NCBI RefSeq assembly: GCF_052857255.1
Contig: NC_135507.1
Location: 75,697,850-75,761,849, forward strand
Direction: 5' to 3'
Length of the DNA: 64,000 nucleotides
Source: Amblyomma americanum
Taxonomy: Eukaryota > Arthropoda > Arachnida > Ixodida > Ixodidae
In this document: positions 25,701 to 37,700 of the stretch, one piece after another
Position numbering within the stretch: the stretch's first letter is position 1
Layout: every line of letters begins with the position of its first letter
Program-made: the position numbers and the translations under genes
Notes under the pieces: model-generated
Databases searched by the model: none
Seen by the model: only the letters and a program-made list of their open reading frames with translations
Told to the model about the DNA's origin: nothing

Positions 25701-28700
25701 AGTAAAGAAGTGCCTTTTCTGCAGGGACGGAGGCGTGCACCTGCACCGCCGAGAACGGAGTAAGTGTGTACTCCGGGCAACACTCGGAGTGAAAAGCGTA
25801 TATACACCGGAACGGGACTAAAGAAGTGTCTCTTCTGCAGGGACGCCAGCGTGCATCTGCACCGCCGGGAACGGAGTAAGTTGCAATCCGGGCAACAATC
25901 GGTGTTAAAACCGCATATACACCGGAAAGGGAGTAAAAAAGTGTCAGGGCACTTTAAATTTCACTTCCCCCTAAAACTAACTCTCTAGTGAATAGAGTAT
26001 CATGGAAAGAGGTCGACTAGCTACATAATGCGAGTCTTTTAGAAAAAAAAGGTACCCACAGAGACTTCCTTGGAATATCATTTATTTGGCAAGTGTTAGC
26101 TCGTTTTGTAAAAGCTTACACCTTTTCTTAAGCCGAAGGCTGCGTTGTGTCGACTGCCGACACCATTTGCGCGCTGAGGTATTTGAGGGGGAGTGATAGC
26201 CACAACTATTCGATTCTTACTTTGGATTGTTTCTTTCAGACCGCGTGTCCCCGTTCTTCGTCAGAAATAAAGAGACCGCGCGAGAGAAATTTGCCTCCGG
26301 CCGATGTAATGCTTTGCCGCTTGAGAGCCTCGGAGCGCCATGATGGTCACGATGCACCCAACACAGCCCCACGCAGCCTCGGATAAGTGACGCTGCGACT
26401 GTGGTTCTAATCTCCATGACTCCGCCCGCATTCGGACCACTCCTTGCAAAGCTAGTATTACGAATAAGAAAACAAGCTGTAAATGCAAGGCAGTGGTGCG
26501 GGGCGGAGGCCAACCTCTTTAGGCTCAATCTTACGGTCTCTTTGCTGGTGTACAGTCTTTGTCGAAAGAATACAGCCCAAGCGGTCTGCTTCTGAGCCCT
26601 GCAGCGCGCCTCCTCTTGCATACTCAGGGATCCAAATCTCACGAAGCCGGGAAGAACTTAAGGCCTCGACCCTCCCAAAGCTTAGGACTGTCAAATGTGC
26701 TTAAAAGCCGAGCTACACGGCTTAGAAGCAAACCCCTTGGGCTGAATATTTCTGACAAGGACTGTACATGAAGCGCCTCTCGTATTACGTCAATGGCCTT
26801 CATGTGGAGTGGAGCTGAACCCGTACTCTGAAGTGTCCAAAAAGTGGGATTGTCTACTCGGATCTGTACTGATTGGTTGGAGACCATAAAATGTAAGTGA
26901 CCGCTGCGTGACAACAGCTGACTTGTTTTTCCAGTTACATCACAGCGGGTCAAAACCGTCCTCGCTGTCGCGTCAGTGATTGTAGTTGAGAAGTGAAAAT
27001 TACTGCGCTTGTGCTATGAACGCTTGAGGGTTAATATCAACGCGTTGGAAAACAAGAACACGTGGCCGAGTTCGACTTAAACGAAATGGACGCGTCCACG
27101 CAAGTAACGTGATTTTAATGGCGCAAGGGCAACTTCGCCGAACATTATGGCTGATGTGTTTATGATTTGCTCGCTTTGAGGTCAAAAAACCATCGTCCCA
27201 CGCATTTGCCCCCGGGCCAGCCTATAGCACTGCGACGGGAGAAATCTTGAACCCAGTACAAAGCCGATGATGCATACCCGGCGGAAACACCGGAGGTCGA
27301 ACACCGGACCTCCCGCACAGGAGATGGATACGCAAACCCCTGGGCTATCGTTGCCACATCGGCCTCGTTGAGCGCTATAGCTACTAAGGAAACGTTTACA
27401 CTTTTAGCTATTTTTTACAGCTGTAGCTATTAAGGGAACGTTTCCCGTTTCTACGACGTCGGTGTAACACAACGTTACTCTGACTGGCCATCACGCAGAT
27501 ACGTCACACATGACGTCACCACAACGCGCCACGCTGATTAGTCAGTGTTCACTAACGTCGCTGCAAAGCGCCATGGCTACGTGCCACACAGAGTGGTGCT
27601 TAACCACCGGTAAGGAGTGAAAGCTAGTGATACCACTTGCACTCTGTCAGAACAGAAGAAAAAAAAACGATACTATATACCCCGCTGGGAAAAGCTATCG
27701 CTGAACCTCGCGTTAGGCAGGAGTAACCGTTGCGTTTTTTTTATGCGAGTATGTCTTAAATCCTCCGCAAGTCAATCCAAGCTGTCTTCGGGTATCCAGG
27801 AGTGAAGCGCTCGTCCCGCACAGCGAAAATTCGAGTCAGGCATTACCCGCGTTAATGAAAAGGTAAAGACATGACGGTAGAAATACTTTAGTTTGATCTA
27901 GTTGGTTGTAACGAGCCATAATCGCACAAGGGCGAACTGGAAACGCGCGCGAAAAAGTTCTGTCACGCGATGACCGCGAAAGTAAGGTTGCAACAAAAAC
28001 TACATTCGCGCATAACTGAAAGCGGAGCAGTGCGCATCCACGCGTTACTTGGCGCGTCTTGTTTGCGCAAAGCCCATTGCCTACATACGCCCCTCTGCGG
28101 GTGAGAGGACTTGCGAAAGTCGAAGCTGATTGCGAATCGAAGCGTAACCAGACGTCACGCCAACGGACGCCCGTGCGAGTGCCTGCACCTGTGCTCTGCA
28201 CGCTGCTGCTTTGAACGTTGCACGCCATGCTCAGTGACGTCATAATTGAGAGAGCTTCGCTAGTGAGCAGCTGCACTACACGAGATGCATTCTGAACTAT
28301 AACCTACCTTCGGTATATATGAATCGCACGAAAAAAAGTTTTCTTTTTCGCAACGGCCGCTAGAGGAGGCCTGCGTCACTACCAGTCCAGTTGCAGGCTG
28401 GCAGGGCAAAATTCTTCTCTCGTTGGCGTTTCCTACCTGAGTGATGTTTCTTATTTCATTTTTTAAAGGCAATGCATAGTTAAAGTGTAGTCCAAACCAA
28501 GAGCATCAGACACGGTATCTGAGAAGTCGAGGCAACGCGTGTTGCGTAGTGGTCACGTTTCATTTGTGTTCGTTTGCACGCCAGTCCTCGAGTGCTATCA
28601 TCATCACAAGCAGCAGCTCAAGTACAGTCTTTCTCAAAAGTAACCAGGCAGGCGCGTACGGAAGCGGCGGCGAACGCAGTGCCACCTCACGACCGCGCTC

Positions 28701-31700
28701 CCGCTCCCGGGCCGTTCGCGCCAGCCTGGTTACTTTTGACAAAGACTGTACGCTGCAGGGCAAATGCCTCTCACATGCTCAGTTTTTTAATTAGTTGTCC
28801 TTTCATATGTATGCTGACCGCCGGCTAGTCTTGTACCTCCCCCCCCCCCCCCATGTAATGTGCCTTCTGGACCATTAGGGGTTCATCATCATCATCATCA
28901 GCCTGACTACGCCCACTGCAGGGCAAAACCCTCTCCCATGTCTCTCCAATTAACCCTGTCCTTCTGCCAGCTGCGCGCACCGTATGCCCGCAAACTTCTT
29001 AATCTCATCCTCCCACCTAACCTTCTGCCGCCCCCTGCTACGCTTACTTTCTCTTGGAATCCACTCTGTTACCCTTAAAGGACCAGCGGTTATCCTGATT
29101 TCGCAGTACATGCCCTGCCCAAGCCCATTTCTTCCTCTTGATTTCGACTAGGATGACATTAACCTGCTCCCTCACCCACTCTGCCCGCTTCCGGTCTCTT
29201 AACGTTACACCTGTCATTATCCTTTCCATGGCTCGCTGTGCTGTCCTTAACTTAAGCTGAACCTTTTTCTTTAGCCTCCACGTTTCTGCCCCGTAGGTGA
29301 GCACTGGTAAAACACAGCTGTTATAGTATGCTTTTGTCTTGAGGAATACTAGTAAGCTGCCATTAGTTATATAACGGAACCTGTCATATGCGCTCCACGC
29401 CACTCTTATTTTTCTAGTTATTTCCTTCTCATGGGCGCCAGTGGGATGGCGCCACATGTGAAGACGGCACCACAGGCCACGAGTAGAACACTGCGTGTGC
29501 ACGTAGCAAATATTATGCAGCTTTGGTCAAAAGCAGTCAGTCCGCATGGTTTGGTTCTGCGCCGTATGAAAGAGACCTTGCGACATCTTTTGAGAACAAA
29601 TGGTCTTGAAAGGTCAGGAAAAGGGTTGTCACCTTAGAGAGATTCTGAGCTTGAAAGGTTTTGTAAGCGCTCCACTACGCGACTGAAAAGCAAGTAATGT
29701 GTCCTGAGGACTTTTGTGCAAACCTGTTACATCAGCGTCCGAATTGAAATTGGAACAAGACAACTGAAACGCGAGCACAAACAATTAAAAATATTAATGG
29801 CTGGAGAGGAAATGCAATCGTGGCCTATTAACACGGCCAAGGAGCAGTCTTTACACCTTTGATGCGGAAATCAACCGCTCAGTTACTCTTCCTTCATAAT
29901 GTAAAATCTTCCAGTGTTGGAGTTTGCGTTTCGTTTCACTTGTTGATGTTGTATTTGACTCTATTACGTAAATAATAGCGCATAAGCCTCTGCTCTGCAA
30001 CTCGTGCATTAGCTACAGAGGCATGTTTGAGGCTGCAAGGCTTAAAGGGTGGCTGCACCACTTTTTGACAATTGCGCGATATTCAAGGATTTAAATCAAT
30101 ATACGCTTTAGGGAATGCATGCCGATTTTTTTTTTTTTTTGTGCCAGCATCTAAAATAACGACGTATTCGACGATTAAAGTTTTGTCTTCTCCTCACAGC
30201 ACTGGAGCATTGCGGAGAAGCTCAGTGTGACGTAAGGGACTGTAGGATTTCCGATTTCCGCTGCCGTCAACCACACCCGGCAGCGCGCTGTTGACGCTGC
30301 TGAACAGTGCTCGGCGGTTTTTGCTTTCGGCAGCGTTGATTTTCTTCTTTCAAAGCAAGCATTTATGCGTTTTAAAGGTAGCGGTACCGCAGATGACGTC
30401 ATCACGCGCCCTCCAGTTGGTGCTGTGCGCTGCGGAAAAGCTTGAAGGCCGTCGCGATTTTAATTGGTGATTACGTCACCATTTCAAAAGCTAGCCCAAA
30501 AGGACTTCGCACGCTTTACCTGCAAGTTTCACACATTCGACGCCGTTAAGCTCGTCGAATTCCAAGACCTCTACAGTTGTCGTTCAAGCAGAAAGAACGG
30601 CGCACAGACGTTGTTTTAACGACGTATTCGCCATGGTCTTAACAAGGGGGGCACAGGCGTGCAAACTAAGTCCTTCTGTCGCAAGCACAGGTTGCGTGTC
30701 ATAAGATTTAAACCGTTCGACGCCTTGTTCTATAGCGCATCAGTGCACGCGTGAGTCCCCGGTCCGGAACAGCTGAAAACGGCTTGCTCACAGGGCGCAA
30801 ATCCAGGATTGGTCGTAGTCGAAGCCTCCCCCCTCTCGCATACACGTTCCCTGGATCGTCCTCGAGAGTAGGTGCACTGCGAGAGAAAGAGAAGACACAG
30901 TGAACGGGTGGAAACAATCACCAAATGTAGATGGCGCTGAAGTCGCCTGGCGGGTGGTCTGGCTCAACAGATCAAAGTACAAGCTTCCAAAAGGCGTGAC
31001 ATAAACGGACTAGGACACGGAATGAAGAACGCAAAAGACTCTTGGCTGACTCGTCGGAGCTCTCAGCATCTTTTGATTTTGAATAAACCGGTCGATTGGT
31101 TGATTGAATGATCGATAGCATTTGTACCTCTTGGGAAAAGTTCTTTGAACACGTACAAATACACGCATTACGACTATGTGCGCTCCTATGTTGCGCAGCA
31201 AAAATTGAACACTCAAGCGTTCCCATATCGGACCTTCCTTGTTTTATAGCTCTCATTTAAATACACCAGGAGGACCAGATCGATATATCAGAGACGGTTT
31301 GCATTATTAAAATAGAGTAGTTCCAGTGATTCCTGGTGTTAAACAATCTCCGTCCTCGTGCACATCCGTTAATTGTTATTCGCAGCCATGCAAGGAAGTA
31401 AGGTGGCTCTCGTAAGCCACTAGGGTGAACCTCTCATCGCCTGCAGTACGAAGCTGACTATACTAACGTTAGTTGCAATTAGCTAATGGATGGCTACTGT
31501 GTCAGTTCCTAACGCCTCACTTCAGATTTTTTTTTCTTCTGTGGTACCCGTTCATTATCATCTCTTGCCTTAACTAGCCCTCTTGTAGTCGGTAGCACTT
31601 GACCTGATTAGAAGCTATGCTGAATGGCGGATTCGATCGAAGCACTGAAGTTTGCATCTGAAACGTTAGCGTTAGCTGCTGTAAGCATAAAGCGCTTTTG

Positions 31701-34700
31701 CGAATTTTGCGAGTTCTGCGAAACCATGGATGAGGCGATAGGCGCAAGGCGACTCCTTAACGACTTAATTTAACTTAACTTAGAAGCGTGCGTTGTGAAT
31801 ATATTTGGAGCGCCTGCCCCTGTGATACTGGTTGTTGACCGTCTGTCACGTGAGGACAGATAAGTGAGGAATGTTTCTTGTCAGCTTTATGATGAAAGGT
31901 CCAACTGAAAGTTCGTGAAAATACGCAAGAATGAACCAGCAAGATAAGTGTTAAAAATTGCCATCTCTGCTCACCTGGCCTCTGACCTCAACAGTTATTC
32001 AGTCGAGCGGCTGAGGTCCTGCTTAATTTACAGCCATCTGGAAGCTCTACGTAGTGAGACGGCCATAACTGGTTTACCTGCAGCCTGTTTGCGAGGCATC
32101 CAAAGGCTACCATTTCCCTCACCGATTTTTAGTCAGAAATCATCATCCATATTTTGTCATGACTGCGCAGACACGCACTAAGCCGACAACAACGGTCGAC
32201 AACAGCGCCTTCACAGCGCTTGGCAACCGCTCTCATTCCTACCTTTCCTGGGCATCAACAACTATAGTGTCATCTGTCGACCGGTAGCAGCGAAGACAGC
32301 TCAACTCATTGGGAAATTTATCACACCTATCATCACACCTATCACCATAATTTATCACACCTACCACACCACTCCAAACAATCCCTCACCAAGTTACACT
32401 AGGCCATACCATACCATACCAAATAAAAATATACCGCTCCACACCATATCAAACCGTACTATACCAAGAAACTTCTGACAACACTGTTCGCTACGGTAAT
32501 ATTGCAAGAAGGTTCCCACATGATTATGAGTGCATTAGGTAACGGCGTTGTTTAGGATTAATGAATTAATTATTTACCATATCGTGGTGTTGGCATGTCA
32601 TTCATTCATTCATTCATTCATTCATTCATTATAACAATAATTGGTTTTTGAGGAAAGGAAATGGCGCAGTATCTGTCTCATATATCGTTGGACACCTGAA
32701 TCGCGCCGTAGGGGGAAGGGATAAAGGAGGGAGTGAAAGAAGAAATTCATTCATTCATTCATTCCAAGCAGCGCAGTTCCCCAATGCACTCACAGTCATG
32801 TGCAACCTTGTGGTAACATAAACGTAGCCAGCACCCGCCGCGGTGGCTCAGTGGTTAGGGCGCTCGGCTGCTGATCCGGAGTGCCCGGGTTCGAACCCGA
32901 CCGCGGCGGCTGCATTTTAGGGAGGAAAAACGCTAAGGCGCCTGTGTGCTGTGCGATGTCAGTGCACGTTAAAGATCCCCAGGTGGCCGAAATTATTCCG
33001 GTTCCCTCCACTACAGCACCTCTTTCTTCCTTTCTTCTTTCACTCCCTTCTTTATCCCTTCCCTTACGGCGCGGTTCAGGTGTCCAACGATATATGAGAC
33101 AGATACTGCGCTCCTTCCTTTCCCCCAAAACCAATTATTATTATTATTAAACGTAGCCAGCAGTGCGTACTCATAGAAAACAAATTTCGACGCCTTGGCA
33201 TGGGACAGAATGCTGAGAGGGAAAAGAAAAGAGAACTAAAAGCTGCCCTGATCGATGCTGCTTCGCACGCGCCCACCCACGGAAGCTCTTTGCACTTATT
33301 GCGCTGCACTGCGTTACTCTGCACAAACCTCCCTTCCACCTCCTCCATTGCTTCCACCGCAGCTTGGCTGAGGCGTCCATCTGGAGGGAGGCAGTTACCG
33401 CGCCTCTCCCCTCCTATCAACCTCCCCTTTCTCTTCCTAAGAGTCTCTTTGCTAGAGTCAGGGAACAAGCCGCGCGTGGGCTTCAATGGTGGTAGCGAAG
33501 CCTACAGGAACGCTGCAGAGCAAATACGAGGTGCGAACCACAGAGCTGCTGTTTTTACTCCGTACACAGGGCGTAGGCGTCGCGGTGTGAATGAACGCGG
33601 TTCAATTAGCGAATGCCATGCATCACCCCCGCATCCCACGTTCCGCCCTCTACCACCTGTCTCCTGCTTTCATCGATTTCCCTGCGGCACTCGCAAGAGC
33701 AAACACGGCAGTTTGGGTTTACGACCGCTGCAGTCCGCACAACTAAAACCACGCATCGTGGCAGAAGCTAGAGCTCGCGTCTCATGACGTACGTGAGAAG
33801 GACTAACGACTTTAATGTGTACGGGGTACCGCATATGTCCTGAAATGAGGGACTATTTATTCATTAGCATACAAAGATCAATCACGAGGCTAAAAAAATT
33901 GGCCGTGGCTTAGCTCGGCTATGCCAGGATATACGCAGCGAAATCTAAGGCATAGCATGGTTAGCCTTGGTTAATCTTGATCGCAAGTCCAGGTTAGTCT
34001 GGTTGTCTAGCTATGTAGTTGTCGCATTAAAGACGACACAACTGTGGTTGCGGCGCACGCGAGCTCTCCTTTTCAATCCTCCGACATGTTATCAGGCATG
34101 CGACGCAGCTGGCGAAGTGAGTGGAGGCGAGCGCAACAAGGAACGCGATGTGACGTCATACCAAACGGCGGCGGCGGCAAGCCGCGGGGTGTGACCATGT
34201 CAGATGGTGCGGCGAGCGCGCAAAGCACAGTAACCGTCTCACATATCTCGGTGGACACCCGAACCGCGTCGTAAAAGAAGGGATAAAGGAAGGATGGAAA
34301 GAAAAGAATCCTGAAAATTTCTTTCACTCCCTCCATTATCCCTTCCCTTACGGCGTGGTTCAGGTGTCCACCGAGATATGTGAGATAGTTACTGCGCATT
34401 TCCTTTCCCCAAAAACCAATTATTATTATTAAGTTGCATTTTGAGGAAAGGCGCGGCGCTGCGCAGCGGCGGAACACCTGTGGCTCGGTGCTACTAGCGA
34501 TACATGCGCAGTTGTGACTAGGGAGCGAGAGAAATGCGCCGTGTGTCGTCACTGCTCCTCGCGCATGCGCAGCACGGCTCTCCAGGAATCACGCGAAGCT
34601 GCTCAACTTGCGGCCAGCAAAGCTTTCGCTTTAAAAGAAAGCTATACAGTTTCCAAAGGAACTTTGTTGTTGAAGGAAGATTTGTACTGATTCGGAGGAT

Positions 34701-37700
34701 CGAATTAGGAACCACCGTTCACCAAGGGGCAGGCCCTGTGGCAACAAGCGGAAGAATTTTTCAACTTTTGAAGCGAAAGCTTCACTGAGCTAGGTAAAGC
34801 CGATTTCGCCCTGCATTGCCGGTTGACCTTCAAGGGAACCAGAAGTCAAGTTTGGCTATAGGCCTTACCTTACGTGGTTCACCGTGGTGTCGCAAGTACC
34901 ACTTGACCTTTGACCTTTCGATTCGCCGGTAGAGGGCGGTAGAATAGTCACGTGACAACCGCGTGATGTCGCGCGATGAAAACTGCCATTGTGACGTCAG
35001 TCTGGGGGGGGGGGGGATATATAGGCCGCAGCGTTCATTGCGTGACCAACCTCTCGCGATCAACGTTAATTTAACTGCCACCTGCCAGTGTGGCAGGGTG
35101 GGCGCGCGGCCTATCCAGTGTGCGGAACGCACTCAACGTTACAGACGCCAAGCCGCTTCTATAGTTGCCCGATACACCACAGCTTTCGCTCTATAACCAG
35201 GTTCAGCAGTAGTTAAACCGCAGCTATTTTTTTTTTCAAAGAAAGCTGCATAGCTTTCCTTTGCAGCCGTATTTGGCAATGCCCAGGTGAATTATGAGTA
35301 ATTGAATCATTCACGTCCATCATTCTCAGTCAAAAGTTTTGAAAACTGAAAAATTGTAAGATACTGTTATGGAAATTGTGAAGGGAATGATCCATTTGTC
35401 CAGCAATGGCTTTTGTCCAGAAATGTTGCGTATGTTTCAAATCTACCTCATTTCAGAGTATTCCCCTAATTACATTGGAATAGCCTCAGTTTTCCAGACT
35501 GGTGAGTGCTTGGGCGCCGGCTAATCGAAAAAAGTACTTCCAGCTGCGTGAAGCTCCGTGAATGCATACTGCGACTCGCTGAGCCCAGCGCCACGCTGCA
35601 CAAAGCTGGAACAATTTCAGTATAATGAGGCGGAAAACGCACAAGCCGCGGCCGTCGGCCTGCCTCCCCGTTTTGAGGGAAGAACAGGTGAAATAATTCC
35701 AGGGATGCACTTAAGCCTGCTTTGGTGCAGTAATGCGAAATCATTTCTCTTACTGCGCGTTCTTCCTCCCTCATACGCATCCGCAACCTCACCTACGCGC
35801 GCGCCATCTGCTGCACCAGCGCAGTACATTTTGAGGGGCGGTTTCAGTGGGTGACGCATGATGGCGCTACGACTGCACTTTTGGCTGATAGCTGTACGAC
35901 TGCACGCCACTCATGAACCAAGAAACCTTCGCATTAAAAGCGACCAGCATTCAGCTGACAAAGGAACCAGAACGCGCTCGGTCTCATGACAAATTTTCTT
36001 TTTTCGCGTTGTCGTTACCGCTCGTTCCGAGGGCAACGCCCAACGCTGAACGGCCTACGCTCAGAGTAGGAGCGACCACAACCACTGCCGAATCACCTGC
36101 GAGCGAGTCGGCGCGCGCCGAAACATTCGAGTCGCTCTTCTTGGCCGCTATAACCGCAGGGCTCACAGGTTTGACCTTTCGGAAGTTCTCCAAACGTGCG
36201 TGCGAGGTTTGGCGATTGCAGGGGAGGGCGCTGCGAAAAGGTCAAACCAGGCACGTTGAATAAGGGAAGGAAGCGAGGTGGGCAAGAAAAGAAAAAAAAT
36301 GCCGCGCGTACAGGAAGGACCAAAATATGAGGGCCGCCGTCGGCAGGTGTGTTACGTATACGTTGTTTTCGGCGGTTCACCAAGTGTGGGTGCATATGTC
36401 GAGCAGCGTTGTTCCTTATCTAAGTCAGCACCGTTCGCCAGAATGTGTTAAACATCCGTGTGAGGTGTTCTAGCGAGAGATGGCTTCCATGATTGGCGGC
36501 CAGCTCGCAAAAGAATGTTGATCCACTTATTAATGCCATTTCTATAGCCGCATCGTGGTCAGTTCCAGCTTTAGAAAGGCGATCGACATACCTTAAAGGG
36601 ACATTCAAAGCCATCCTGTAAAGTTTTGTTCCAATAAAATTCTGTTGCCTAGCACCTAGCAGTCGACGACGAGCATGAGAGTCGCCTGTGGCGACAACTC
36701 CTAGATCTTGCGTTGTCTTGACACCAGGCGTCCTCTGACAGTTGGCGCATGGAAGCGACTAAGCCGCGCCGCCGACTGATTCTTACAGAGGCGTACTACG
36801 TGCGAGGTGTTACGTGTATGCGTAGCACGAGCCACATTTTCTAATGGTTCATTTTCCGGTTCATCCCTTTGTCTTTCTATAATTTCCAGACGCCACTTGT
36901 GACGTCACGAGATTCACTTGTGACGACAGCCAAAAGGCATTGCATTTCGCCTGCTCCGGTTTCAAAGGTTGGATCCATCAATGACAGAGATGCAAAACAA
37001 CATAATGAACAGGGGAAAAAATATACAGATCGCTATCCTTGGTCACGGTGACAATTTTTCATTCCCAGTCCTATTCCATTTCCACTCTTTCTCCGTTCTG
37101 CCATCGACCCAATCGGCGCCACAACACTGCTTTCGCCGCGGTCTTCAAGCCGCCGCATGGGGTGAAAATAACTGACTGTCATCGAAAAAAAAAAACAACA
37201 CTATTTTCCCGGACCTCGTGTCTTTCTTCAATCCTCTTGCTCGCACATGTCACCTCACAGCACATTAGCGTTTGCGCAGACCCCCAGGATCTCTATCAGA
37301 TTGCAGGGGAATGCGCCATTACCCTCCAACCGTCCGTCCGTCACGCATCTATTTCCCCCGCCTTGTCCGGCCACAAGCGGCGTCACAGTCAGCGCTGGAC
37401 CTACCCTCGAAGGCAAGGAGGATTGACTGGAATATAGTTCCCCCTCTCCCTCTCTCACACACATACACACACACATACACACAAAAACGCCTGCATACTT
37501 TTTTCTCACCAATAACTTTTATTTCTTTGTTAGTATTTACTGGGTTCCCTTGAGCTATACGCTTCCGAACGCTGGAAATACCGCAGCCGGATATTGGTTC
37601 GGTTTATGGAGGTTTAACGTCCCAAAGCGACTCAGGCTATGAGGGACGCCGTAGTGAAGGGCTCCGGAAATTTCGACCACCTGGGGTTCTTTAACGTGCA

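Noticed and set aside
25412..25807. Long frame with a repeated ~39-residue peptide
   Set aside because: It reads through the 116-bp minisatellite in an intron; the apparent repeat protein has no start context or family match, and 116 is not a multiple of three.
25371..25950. CRISPR-like array of evenly spaced repeats
   Set aside because: Contiguous 116-bp tandem units with no unique spacers, in a eukaryotic intron.
32834..32910. Possible tRNA genes at SINE heads (also 4437, 48208, 47797)
   Set aside because: Only box A and box B are retained; acceptor and anticodon stems do not pair and each is followed by SINE body sequence.
33200..33787. 195-codon plus-strand frame
   Set aside because: Low-complexity composition, no domain, overlapped by frames on the other strand, inside an SLC4A11-like intron next to SINEs.
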